From Myxococcales bacterium (lineage in GTDB: Bacteria > Myxococcota_A > Polyangia > Polyangiales > Polyangiaceae), in contig JADJQX010000008.1 in NCBI GenBank assembly GCA_016712525.1, forward strand, positions 1,302,001-1,366,000: 64,000 nucleotides of DNA, read 5' to 3'. Positions 16,103 to 24,527 of this stretch are shown here, piece by piece. The first letter of the stretch is position 1, and each line of letters begins with the position of its first letter. The translations under genes were made by a program, and so were the position numbers. A model generated the notes under the pieces. The model worked only from the letters and a program-made list of their open reading frames with translations, had not been told where the DNA came from and searched no databases.

Positions 16103-17461
16103 TCACCGTTCGCGCGCGGCGGCGAGGGGGTCGTCACCGAGGCGACCTTGGAGGAGGAAGGTCCGCATGTCGCCCTTGCCCTTGATGGCCACGACGCCAC
16201 GATCGGCGAACGCGAAGCGATCGGCGAGCCTCTCGCGGACGACCTCACTCACCTGGATCTCGCCCACGACCCCGTGCGATTCCATGCGGCTGGCCGTGTT
16301 CACCGTGTCACCCCACAGGTCGTAGAGGAACTTGTGGGTCCCGATGACCCCGGCGACCACGGGCCCCGTGTGCATGCCGAGGCGAAGCTCCATCGGCACC
16401 CCGGCCTGGGCCGTCACTTCCCGGATGGCGGTGCGCATGGCGAGCCCTACGTCGGCGACGACCTCGACGTGGTCGGCTCTCTCCTCGGGTACGCCAGCCA
16501 CCACCATGTACGCATCACCGATCGTCTTGATTTTCTCGGCGCCGAAGTCGGCGGCGATCGCGTCGAACCGGGAGAAGACCATATTCAGCACCCGAACGAG
16601 CTCGGCCGCCGACATACGCGCCGCAAGCGTGGTGAAGCCCACGACATCGGCGAAGAGCACGGTGGCCTCCGGGAAGCTGTCGGCGATGACGCCCGGGCTC
16701 TTCTTGAGGCGCGTGGCGATCGACTCCGGCAAGACGCTCCGGAGGAGCCGCTCCGAGTCCTCTTTGGCGGCGGCGAGCTGCCGCTCCACCTCCTTGCGGC
16801 CCGTGATGTCGAGGAGCGTACCGACGAGCCCGGCGAGCTCACCTTCGCGGTTCGTGAAATTGGCCTTGTAGAAGATGACGTCGTGCTGCGACTTGTCCGC
16901 GTACATCACGCGGGCCTCGTAGGTCTGCACGGCGCCGGGCCCTTCGGCGAGGAGCTGCGCGTCGGCCTCGAAATACGCTTGAGCGAGATCGCGCGGAGCG
17001 ATCCCGAAGACCGAGCGGCCCACGAGGTCCTCGCGGACGAGGCCGCGGTACACCTCGAAGGCGCGGTTGCAGCCGAGGTAGATGCCCTCCGTGTTCTTGT
17101 AGAAGACGGGCGCCGGGATGGCGTCGAGCACGGTCTGGAGGAAGTGAAGCTCGTCGCTCTGGTTCGAGAGGCTCGCGGCCGCGGCAGCGTCGCGGATGAC
17201 GAAGAGGCTCACGTCGGCGCCACCGAGGACGTGACGTGTCCTCGTCACGGTGAGCGCGAGCGAGGCCCCCGCGGCCGTACGCCCCTTGCAGGCTCGCTCC
17301 GGATCGCCCTCTTCGGGCGGCAGCTCGACGAAATCGACCAGCGGTCGCCCACGGAGCGCCTCGCGCGAGTCCACGAAGAGGGCCTCGGCCCCGGCGTCGG
17401 CCGAGGAGATACGACCGTCCGCGTCGACGCAGAGCGTGGCAACTCGGTTGGCGGAGGACAT
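16103..17461 (-). CDS. PAS-domain class III adenylate/guanylate cyclase
   Basis: A 452-residue cytoplasmic cyclase. ATG 17461 has GGAGG six bases upstream, so the longer open frame to 18136 was rejected. Two PAS-like domains (about 1-100 and 110-235; the second has IPAPVFYKNTEGIYLGCNRAFE and a PAC tail GLVGTLLDITGRKEVE) precede a linker helix and the cyclase domain: VLFADVVGFTTLAARM (metal Asp), EKIKTIGDAYMVVAG, LRLGMHTGPVVAGVIG and LWGDTVNTASRMES. It should make cAMP or cGMP in response to a PAS-bound ligand or redox cue. Substrate specificity residues were not assigned. Confidence 0.92.
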   Translation of the reverse strand: MSSANRVATLCVDADGRISSADAGAEALFVDSREALRGRPLVDFVELPPEEGDPERACKGRTAAGASLALTVTRTRHVLGGADVSLFVIRDAAAAASLSNQSDELHFLQTVLDAIPAPVFYKNTEGIYLGCNRAFEVYRGLVREDLVGRSVFGIAPRDLAQAYFEADAQLLAEGPGAVQTYEARVMYADKSQHDVIFYKANFTNREGELAGLVGTLLDITGRKEVERQLAAAKEDSERLLRSVLPESIATRLKKSPGVIADSFPEATVLFADVVGFTTLAARMSAAELVRVLNMVFSRFDAIAADFGAEKIKTIGDAYMVVAGVPEERADHVEVVADVGLAMRTAIREVTAQAGVPMELRLGMHTGPVVAGVIGTHKFLYDLWGDTVNTASRMESHGVVGEIQVSEVVRERLADRFAFADRGVVAIKGKGDMRTFLLQGRLGDDPLAAARER

Positions 17462-17771
17462 GGCGGCCTCCGGAAAAAACCATCCCTTCGAGGCTTCCGC
17501 AAGAGGCGAGGCGCGGGGACGACGGACCTCTCGGGCGCCGCGACGCTTTTTTCGAATGGGAGCGGCGAGCCCCCGCCAAGCTCTTCGTAGACCGCTCGCG
17601 CTCGCCGCGAAGCCGTCGATCTTCGGACCGCTTCGGGCCCCGACAAGGGTCCCGGGGCGAAGCACCCTCCGCTCGAGGCCGAAGGCCTGCGCGCTCACGT
17701 GGCCCCGAGGAACGACGACCCGCGCGACGCACGACCCCTGACGACCGCGGCCAATCGGCCCAGGAGCCCCC
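17462..17771. other. 310-base divergent intergenic region
   Basis: The stretch between the divergent cyclase (minus) and VWA lipoprotein (plus) genes must hold both promoters. An AGGAG site five bases before ATG 17772 is clear. I see no conserved ORF, RNA gene, repeat or strong hairpin. Confidence 0.5.
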
Positions 17772-20045
17772 ATGCGCACGCACGCACGCACCTTCGTGAG
17801 CCTCTTCGTTTTGGCGTCCGCCACCACCTTGGCCACGGCATGCCTCGACCGGCCGGTCTCGCGCGAGGAGCCTACGACCAAGTCGAACGTGCTCATCTCG
17901 TCGAAGCAGAGCGCCGTCGACAAGATCGACCTCCTCTTCATGATCGACAACTCGGCATCGATGGCCGATAAACAGGAGATCTTGGCCGAGGCCGTGCCCG
18001 ACCTCGTGGCCAGCTTCGTCACGCCGGCGTGCCTCGACGCCGACGGAAAGCCGACCGGTGAAAAGGCCAATCCCGCCGCTCCGGAAGGGCAAGAATGCTC
18101 GAAGGGGAAACCCGAGTTTCGCCCGATCGTGGACATTCATATCGGTATCGTCACTTCGTCGATGGGTGGCTTCGGTGGCGGGGAGTGCGAGGACCCGAAC
18201 CTCCCGAGGCAGCGCGACGGGGCGAGGCTCGTGGCGCGTGGGCCCGGTGGGGCGACGGTGCCGGGAGTGGGCTCGTCGCAGTTCCTCGCGTGGTTGCCGG
18301 ACGTGCCACGAAACGCGGGAAAACCAAGGCTTGCGGGGGCACCTCCCATCACCGACTTGGCTACCCTCGGCTCGAGCGCGGCCGCCATCGTGAAGGGCGT
18401 CGGCGACACGGGATGCGGCCTCGAGGCCCAGCTCGAGAGCGTCTACCACTTCCTGAGCGATCCCATCCCCCACGAATCCGTGGCCCTCTCGCCGGCCGGA
18501 GGCAGGAAACAAGCGGCGCTCACGGGGCTCGACCGGGAGCTCCTCACCCAACGCGCCGAGTTCCTACGCCCCGACTCGCTCGTGGCGGTCGTGATGCTCA
18601 CCGACGAGGACGACTCGCAGGTCGACCCGACGGCATTGAACGGGTTCGGGCACTACTGGGCATCGCTCTCGGGGCTCGACGCTTCGGGAGGTCAGGCCTC
18701 TCCGCGAGGCACGAGCACGTGCGCCGCCACACCGTACGCGCCGAGCTGCCTGTCGTGCCGGCAGGACGGAGCGAGCGGAGATCCGGAGTGCCAGAAGAAC
18801 GGCGGCTTCTATTCGCCCGCGGAAGACGTCTTGAACGTCCGGTTCCACAAGATGAAATCGCGTTTCGGCGTCGACCCGCAATACCCTCTCGAGAGGTACA
18901 AAAACGGGCTCGCGAGCCTCAAGGTCCCCGGACGCGCGCCCGGATCCACGTGCAGAAATCCGCTCTTCGCCAAGGGCCTCCCGCTCGACGCCAAGGACCC
19001 GAACGATCCTCGGCTCTGCAACCTCGAGGCGGGGCCAAGGCAAGCCGATCAGGTGTACTTCGCCGTCATCGGAGGGGTCCCCCAGGATCTCCTCCACTAC
19101 ACCCCGGACGACGAGCAGGCGACGGCGCTCACCGACGCGGACTGGGACAAGATCGTCGGGAAGGACGCCGACCACTACGCACGGGACGAGGGCCTCGATC
19201 CTCGCATGGTGCAGTCGACCCGCCCCCGAGCGGGGAGGCCGGGCGCGACAGCGACCTCGGGCGACAACGCGGTCGGGGGCGAGGTTCGTGATTGGGAAAC
19301 CGACGCCAAAGACCTGCAGTATGCATGCACCTTCCCCCTCCGGACGGAGCGCGACTGCTCGGACAAGAAGAGCTGCGACTGCAACTACGACCCGAACGGC
19401 ACGGGCAAGGTCCTGAATCCGCCGCTCTGCGACAAGACCGGAAAGAAACAAACGCACGCGAAAGCGTACCCGACGCCCCGCGAGCTCCGGGTCGCGCGGA
19501 TGCTCGGAAAACAAGGGATCGCAGGCTCGCTCTGCCCGATCTCGTTCGAGGCGGAGAAGAACGGCGCTCCGAATCCTCTTTATGGGTATCGCCCCGCCGT
19601 CGCTACGATCGTCGGGAAGCTCAAGGGGAGCCTCATCTCCGAGTGCCTCCCTCAGAAGCTGGATCGCGACGCGGACGGTCTCGTCTCGTGCGTGGCGGTG
19701 CACGCGCTCCCCGAGCCAGGCGCGAAGTGCGAGAGCTCTCCGGGGCTCATGCCGCTCGACGCGGAGCTCGGCGAGTCGTTCCTCCGGAGAAAACGGGACA
19801 GCGGTGACACGTCGTTCGCCGGAAAGACGCTCTGCCGTTCCACGCAGCTCCCCGTCGCCCCCGGGGAGACGTGCGCGGCCTCCGAGAGCCCCGGGTATTG
19901 CTACGTCGACAACGCCGAGGGAAAGCGCCCGCTCCAACGGTGCTCCCAGGCCGTCGTGTTCTCCAAGACGGGGGCGCCCCGACCCGGGGTAACGACCGAC
20001 CTCCTCTGCGTGAAACAGTCCGGAGGAGGTGCCGAGGCGCGCTGA
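17772..20045 (+). CDS. large VWA-domain surface lipoprotein
   Basis: A 757-residue lipoprotein: signal MRTHARTFVSLFVLASATTL, then lipobox ATAC (Cys24). Residues about 50-300 look like a von Willebrand A domain with metal-site motif MIDNSASM (Asp59, Ser61, Ser63) and a later VVMLTDEDDS. The rest is Cys-rich, with pairs such as CLSCRQDG and CSDKKSCDCNYDPNG, suggesting disulfides. It has no relatives I can name beyond the VWA-like lipoproteins found in many copies in myxobacteria. Role is probably adhesion or protein contact at the cell surface. The gene contains one TGYA-N3-TRCA palindrome (19315). Confidence 0.8.
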   Translation: MRTHARTFVSLFVLASATTLATACLDRPVSREEPTTKSNVLISSKQSAVDKIDLLFMIDNSASMADKQEILAEAVPDLVASFVTPACLDADGKPTGEKANPAAPEGQECSKGKPEFRPIVDIHIGIVTSSMGGFGGGECEDPNLPRQRDGARLVARGPGGATVPGVGSSQFLAWLPDVPRNAGKPRLAGAPPITDLATLGSSAAAIVKGVGDTGCGLEAQLESVYHFLSDPIPHESVALSPAGGRKQAALTGLDRELLTQRAEFLRPDSLVAVVMLTDEDDSQVDPTALNGFGHYWASLSGLDASGGQASPRGTSTCAATPYAPSCLSCRQDGASGDPECQKNGGFYSPAEDVLNVRFHKMKSRFGVDPQYPLERYKNGLASLKVPGRAPGSTCRNPLFAKGLPLDAKDPNDPRLCNLEAGPRQADQVYFAVIGGVPQDLLHYTPDDEQATALTDADWDKIVGKDADHYARDEGLDPRMVQSTRPRAGRPGATATSGDNAVGGEVRDWETDAKDLQYACTFPLRTERDCSDKKSCDCNYDPNGTGKVLNPPLCDKTGKKQTHAKAYPTPRELRVARMLGKQGIAGSLCPISFEAEKNGAPNPLYGYRPAVATIVGKLKGSLISECLPQKLDRDADGLVSCVAVHALPEPGAKCESSPGLMPLDAELGESFLRRKRDSGDTSFAGKTLCRSTQLPVAPGETCAASESPGYCYVDNAEGKRPLQRCSQAVVFSKTGAPRPGVTTDLLCVKQSGGGAEAR
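19315..19325. repeat. TGYA-N3-TRCA palindrome, copy 1
   Basis: TGCA-GTA-TGCA inside the VWA lipoprotein gene (codons CTG CAG TAT GCA TGC, starting at codon position 2). First copy in the window. Confidence 0.55.
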
Positions 20046-20160
20046 AGGGAGCTGCCCGACCACGGCGGTCGGTCCTCGGGGCTCGTGGCGCGCCCCGAGG
20101 ACCTCCGCCGGCACCGCGTTACCTGTTTCGGAATCCCGCCCGCCGATTTAGGCTCCGCCC

Positions 20161-21000
20161 ATGGCGCTCGTGGGACTCTTGGGAAAACCGTTCGTCGACC
20201 TCGAGCCCTACGTGGACGTGGAGGCGCTCGAAGCCCTCGACCTCGAGATCTGCCTCGGGCTCGCGCGCGTTCCGACGTTCGTCACCGGCGGGAGCCACAA
20301 GAGCATGGGCATCGTGCCCCCTCACCTGCGAGACGACCCGTACGCCGACTACGGCGAGGTCATCGCCCGAATGTCCCGCGACGAACGAATCCTCTTCTAT
20401 TCCCTTTCCGACTCGCCAACCCTGCTCGATCCCGACACCCCCGAGGCGTACACGTTCGGCGAAGAGCGGGACGTGCCCCTCAGCCGCAAGCAGGTGAAGC
20501 TCCTCGAGACGCGCTACGGCGTCTACTTCCCCTGGTCCACGTACCTCGAGCTCATGCCCGGTGGCGCATGGGACGAACAAGGCAACCCGCGCGGGAAGGC
20601 CTTCACCAAAGACGCGCTCGTGTACTTTCCACGCACCGTCGCCTTCGTGCGGAGCCTCCCGTTCGCGTCGATCGGCGGCGTCAAGCTGCTCGGCCTCTCG
20701 GCCTGCCAACATGGGACGATTCATCGCGATCGCGACCCCGCCCACGGCCCCCGCGGCGGCCCGGGCGATGGCTTCATCATGCTCTCGCCCACGGGAAAGA
20801 AGCGCCTCTTCTTGTGGGACGACGAGGCCCACGAGGCCACGGTCATCGAAAAACGCGCCTACTGGTTCAACGACGCCGACTATCACGGCGTGCACGCGGA
20901 CCCGTATTTTCGCTATTCGATCCGCGTCGACGGGACGTTCTCGCCGGAGCTCGTCTCCGCCCTCGGCTTGGAAACGCGCGTCACGGGAACGACGGCGTAA
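20161..21000 (+). CDS. putative 2OG-Fe(II) oxygenase-like protein
   Basis: A 279-residue soluble protein without a signal peptide. The C-terminal half carries a possible facial triad of the double-stranded beta-helix oxygenases: HRD (His-x-Asp) in CQHGTIHRDRDP and a distal His in NDADYHGVHAD, followed by Arg in YFRYSIRVDG, the usual 2-oxoglutarate-binding position. The intervening strands GFIMLSPTGKKRLFLWDD fit a jelly roll. Family assignment is by pattern only; the substrate is unknown. It converges on and overlaps by 20 bases the gene ending at 20981. Confidence 0.6.
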   Translation: MALVGLLGKPFVDLEPYVDVEALEALDLEICLGLARVPTFVTGGSHKSMGIVPPHLRDDPYADYGEVIARMSRDERILFYSLSDSPTLLDPDTPEAYTFGEERDVPLSRKQVKLLETRYGVYFPWSTYLELMPGGAWDEQGNPRGKAFTKDALVYFPRTVAFVRSLPFASIGGVKLLGLSACQHGTIHRDRDPAHGPRGGPGDGFIMLSPTGKKRLFLWDDEAHEATVIEKRAYWFNDADYHGVHADPYFRYSIRVDGTFSPELVSALGLETRVTGTTA

Positions 21001-22204
21001 CGCGGGTCGCCTCGCCGCCGCGCCCCTGGACGTTCGCCCCCGTCTGCCAGTCCGTGTCGTCCTCGAGGAGCTTCAGCTCGAAGGGCCCCGCGGCGATCTC
21101 GGTCGACGCCATCTCCACGCTCCCTCCCGACGTCGCGAGGAGCGGCCAGCCCGAGAGCCACGAGAGGGGAGCTGCGTTTCCTCGGACCGTGAGCGCCCGG
21201 GCACGCGAGGCCGCGCCGACGCGCGTGACGGAGACCGGGGAGCCTTGCCTCGCGGCGAGGACCGCGACGATCATCGGGTGATCCGACACCGCCTCGGCGC
21301 CCTCGAGCTGGATCGAGAAGCCGGACTCGGCGTACGGGGCCGATCGGTGCAAGAGCGCGTGATCGATGCGCGTGAGCCCGAGCGAGGCGCCGAGCGCGAC
21401 GAAGCCCGCCGAGCGCAAGGCGGCGTGCGACGACGCATCGACGCGCGCGTTGTAGTCGCCGAGGACGAGCGCCGACACGGTCGACTTCCCCGCGCCGTCG
21501 ACCGGGGCGTCCAGGACCGCACGGACCGCCACGTCGCGGGCTTGAGCGGTGCGCACGTCGGCGTTGGCGTGATCGAAGTGCACGTCGACGACGTCGATCG
21601 GTGGCATCCCGGGCGGAGACACACGAACGGCGAGCGCCTGACGCGAGAGCGCCCCTTGGACCCGATGAACGAGCGGTCGAGCCTCCCCGAGCGGCAGGCG
21701 CGAGAAGATCCCGAGGTGCTCGCGTGCTTCGTCGGGTGTACCGACCCATGCATCATGCACATACACGAGACGGCTCTCCCACGTGGCGCCCGTCTCCGTG
21801 CGGAGCGCCGCGCCGAGGTGGCTCTCCATCGACTCGCCGCCCTGCCCCGCGCGCGTACAGACCTCTTGGGCCACGAGCACGTCGACGCCGAGGGCCTTCA
21901 TCTTCTTGGCGACGGCGGCGGCGCGGGCGGCCGAGGACGCGAACGAGGTCCCCTCGTTCTTGAGGCAGTGCATGTTGAGCGAGGCGATCACCAGGTTTCG
22001 GCCGGGCGCGGGCGGCGCGCTCGCGTCCTCGGGGGGCTGCCCATCGACCGAGGCGTCAGGCGCGGGAGACGAGGGGATCTCCGCGGGAACGGGCAGCGGC
22101 GAAGCGTCGGCCTCCTCGGGCTCGAGGAGCGCCGCGCGGCCTCCTCCGCACGCGACCGCGGCAGACAGGACGAGACCCGAGGCCAGGGCAACGAACGTTC
22201 GCAT
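20981..22204 (-). CDS. endonuclease/exonuclease/phosphatase-fold lipoprotein with CBM20-like tail
   Basis: A 407-residue lipoprotein: MRTFVALASGLVLSAAVAC (Cys19), acidic/Pro linker, then an EEP (DNase I-like) domain, about 70-320. Catalytic motifs are present: SLNMHCLKN, VAQEV (metal Glu), DVVDVHFDH, LGDYNARVD, RIDHALLH and VSDHPMIV. Substrates in this superfamily include DNA, phospholipids and phosphoinositides. The last 80 residues (LTVRGNAAPLSWLSGWPL, FELKLLEDDTDWQTGANV) resemble a starch-binding CBM20 module, an unusual pairing. Expected location is periplasm or surface. It contains a TGYA-N3-TRCA site at 21749. Confidence 0.82.
   Translation of the reverse strand: MRTFVALASGLVLSAAVACGGGRAALLEPEEADASPLPVPAEIPSSPAPDASVDGQPPEDASAPPAPGRNLVIASLNMHCLKNEGTSFASSAARAAAVAKKMKALGVDVLVAQEVCTRAGQGGESMESHLGAALRTETGATWESRLVYVHDAWVGTPDEAREHLGIFSRLPLGEARPLVHRVQGALSRQALAVRVSPPGMPPIDVVDVHFDHANADVRTAQARDVAVRAVLDAPVDGAGKSTVSALVLGDYNARVDASSHAALRSAGFVALGASLGLTRIDHALLHRSAPYAESGFSIQLEGAEAVSDHPMIVAVLAARQGSPVSVTRVGAASRARALTVRGNAAPLSWLSGWPLLATSGGSVEMASTEIAAGPFELKLLEDDTDWQTGANVQGRGGEATRVTPSFP
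21749..21759. repeat. TGYA-N3-TRCA palindrome, copy 2
   Basis: TGCA-TCA-TGCA inside the EEP lipoprotein gene. On the coding strand it reads GTG CAT GAT GCA TGG (V-H-D-A-W), a run of A/T-ending codons in a GC-rich gene. Confidence 0.6.
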
Positions 22205-22311
22205 CGCCCCCGGTGTAGCGCACGCGCCACCGTCACGCACGCCCGAGTGACGACAAAATGGCCTAAGAAAACGCCCCCCTCGGGAGCCGGTCCGGCCCCC
22301 CCCCGCGACCT

Positions 22312-23556
22312 TCAGCTCGCCTCGCGGACCCCGTCGGAATCGTAGAGGGCGCGGCAGAGGGCCATCGCGCGGGGCGAGCGGACGCGCCAATCGAGGCGGT
22401 TCATCACGTACCCGATCGCGAGCTTCTTCACGGGATCGCACCACCCGAGCGCGCCCCCCATGCCCGCGTGACCGAAGGACTCACGGGTCGGAGAGAACAC
22501 CGAGGACTCCTCCTTCAAGAAGCCCTGGGACCATCCGAGCGGCTTCTGGAGGACGAGATCGCGCTCCGAGAAGCCTTGCCTCGCGTGGAGGGGCAAAATC
22601 GTCGACGGCGCGACGATGCGTGTCGCCCCGACCGCGCCCCCGAGAGAGAAGGGCAAGTACGCGCGCGCGACGCCTCGGGCGCTCCCCGTGGCGGCCCCGG
22701 AGGCGAAGTCGGACCGGCGCACCGGGATCGAGTCGAAGGCCTCGACCGACACCCCGCGTGGGCTCGTGAAGGCACGTCGTGTCCACGACCCGCGCGACAC
22801 GAGATCGCGCATGACGCGGTCCTCGGCGGTTCCCCCGACGACCACGGAGCCGAGCATCTTCACGAGGCGCATCGGCACCGGGTACGGGTAGATCGTCGCC
22901 ATCCGCGCGTCGATCTCGGGTCCCGTGCCGAGCGACACGTCGGCCCCGAGCGGCTCGAAGAGCTCGCGTCGCAAGAACTCCCCGAGGGGCTCCTTCGCGA
23001 TCCGCTCGAAGAGCTCGCGCACGTACACGCCGAACGTGACGGCGTGGTAGCCCTGCCCTTTCCCGGGCTCCCAGAGCGGCCTTTGGCGCTCGACTGCGCG
23101 GATCACCTTGTCGCGCGAGTCGTCTCCGAGGACGTCCGCGAGCGAGACGGGCTCGTCGAACGCGAGCAGCCCGGCCTCGTGGTTCATGAGGGTCCGCACC
23201 GTGATCGCGGCCTTCCCGGCCTGCGCGAACCCGGGCCAATACGTGGCGACCGGCGCGTCCCACTCGAGCAGCCCTCGGTCCGAGAGCATCGCGAGCGCCA
23301 TAGCGGCGAGCCCCTTCGTGACCGAGAAGAGGACGACACGTGTATCATGCAACCATGGAGTCGCCTTGTCGCGATCGGCGAGCCCTCCCCACACGTCCAC
23401 CACCAGGCGACCGCGGTGGTAAACCGACAGGCCAGCGCCGAACTCCTCTCCCGCGCGGAGGTGCTCGGCGAACACGCGGGCGACGCGCTCGTAGCCCGGG
23501 GCGTACGTGCCTTTCCCCGGGAAAGGACAAGGGATTTCGGGCAGCTCGTCGATCAT
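22312..23556 (-). CDS. beta-lactamase-fold serine hydrolase (EstB-type)
   Basis: A 414-residue protein of the class C beta-lactamase/penicillin-binding-protein-like family. The SxxK motif is Ser78-Val-Thr-Lys81 (VLFSVTKG), a YxxT-type second motif is GYHAVTFG, and the HxG-like third motif is FGHAGMGG near the C-terminus. No signal peptide is visible, which fits cytoplasmic esterase relatives such as EstB/LACTB rather than a true periplasmic beta-lactamase. Likely activity is ester or peptide-ester hydrolysis. It begins about 110 bases from a divergent membrane-protein gene. A TGYA-N3-TRCA site lies 205 bases into the gene. Confidence 0.88.
   Translation of the reverse strand: MIDELPEIPCPFPGKGTYAPGYERVARVFAEHLRAGEEFGAGLSVYHRGRLVVDVWGGLADRDKATPWLHDTRVVLFSVTKGLAAMALAMLSDRGLLEWDAPVATYWPGFAQAGKAAITVRTLMNHEAGLLAFDEPVSLADVLGDDSRDKVIRAVERQRPLWEPGKGQGYHAVTFGVYVRELFERIAKEPLGEFLRRELFEPLGADVSLGTGPEIDARMATIYPYPVPMRLVKMLGSVVVGGTAEDRVMRDLVSRGSWTRRAFTSPRGVSVEAFDSIPVRRSDFASGAATGSARGVARAYLPFSLGGAVGATRIVAPSTILPLHARQGFSERDLVLQKPLGWSQGFLKEESSVFSPTRESFGHAGMGGALGWCDPVKKLAIGYVMNRLDWRVRSPRAMALCRALYDSDGVREAS
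23341..23351. repeat. TGYA-N3-TRCA palindrome, copy 3
   Basis: TGTA-TCA-TGCA inside the serine hydrolase gene (coding strand TTG CAT GAT ACA CGT). Confidence 0.55.
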
Positions 23557-23669
23557 GGGCGGGCCTCGCGGGGGCGTTCTCTTCGGAACGAAGGTTAGAG
23601 CACCGAGGGGCCCTCCGCGGCGCGTCTACTCGAAGTCTCTCGCCCGAAAGCTCATGCTAGGCTCGGGCC

Positions 23670-24527
23670 ATGGTGGATTCCTCGGCCTACCGGCTCGGCA
23701 TATGTGCCGCGCTCGCGGTGCTCTTGCTCGTGGTGCTCGAGCTCGCGCTCCGCGTGTTCTCGAAGGCGCCCTCGCTTCGCCAGAACGAGACGCAGAAGAA
23801 CCCGGCCGACGCCCTCCGCCACGCGGGCGACGTGATCGCGACCTTGCTCGTCGCGGGCACGGTCGGCGACATGGCCACCACGGGAGAATCGGTGAAGACC
23901 GATCTGCTCCGCGCCGCCGGGTTCGGCATCACGGCGACGCTGCTCTTCCTCGTGTGCTCGCGCGCTCAGACGCGCTTCTTCCTCGCGCAGAAGCTCACGG
24001 GTGAGGTGGAACGGGGCAACCCCGCGGCCGGGCTCGCCGCGGCCGCCCACTCGGTCGCCACGGGCATCTTGGCCGCCAACGCCGTCGCCGGAGAGACGCT
24101 CCACGATCTCGGCCTGTCGCTCGTGTTCTTCGTGCTCGGTCAGGTGGCGCTGCTGGTCATCGTCGCCCTCTTCCGCATGCTCACCGTGTACGACGACAGC
24201 GAGGAGATCCTGGGCGAAAACATGGCCGCGAGCCTCTCGTACGCGGGCATCACCATCGGGGTGGCCGTGCTCGTGGGGCGCGCGAGCTCGGGCGAGTTCA
24301 CGACGTGGGGAGAGTCGCTCCTCGCGTTCGCCGAGGTGCTGGCGTACGCGCCGCTCCTCTATTTCGTTCGGCAGTTCGTGGTGGGCAGCGTGGTGCTCGG
24401 GCACAAGCCGGCGCTCCGCGGCGGTCCGCTCGACAAGGCCATCGGCGCCGAGCGCAACGTGGGCCTCGCGGCGCTCGAGGCGGCCACGTACATCGGCACC
24501 GCGCTCGTGGTCGAGAGGCTCCCGTGA
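23670..24527 (+). CDS. DUF350 family membrane protein
   Basis: A 285-residue inner-membrane protein with about seven hydrophobic segments. Two halves repeat the DUF350 pattern (NPADALRHAGDVIATLLVAG and NPAAGLAAAAHSVATGILAA), so two DUF350 units are fused. Its function is unknown. DUF350 proteins often lie beside glutathionylspermidine-synthase-like ATP-grasp ligases, as in the E. coli yjfL/yjfC region, and that holds here. Its stop overlaps the next start (GTGA), indicating translational coupling. Confidence 0.85.
   Translation: MVDSSAYRLGICAALAVLLLVVLELALRVFSKAPSLRQNETQKNPADALRHAGDVIATLLVAGTVGDMATTGESVKTDLLRAAGFGITATLLFLVCSRAQTRFFLAQKLTGEVERGNPAAGLAAAAHSVATGILAANAVAGETLHDLGLSLVFFVLGQVALLVIVALFRMLTVYDDSEEILGENMAASLSYAGITIGVAVLVGRASSGEFTTWGESLLAFAEVLAYAPLLYFVRQFVVGSVVLGHKPALRGGPLDKAIGAERNVGLAALEAATYIGTALVVERLP

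Noticed and set aside
17462..18136. N-terminal extension of the PAS-cyclase
   Set aside because: No domain in the extension, overlaps the divergent gene, and a good Shine-Dalgarno precedes ATG 17461.
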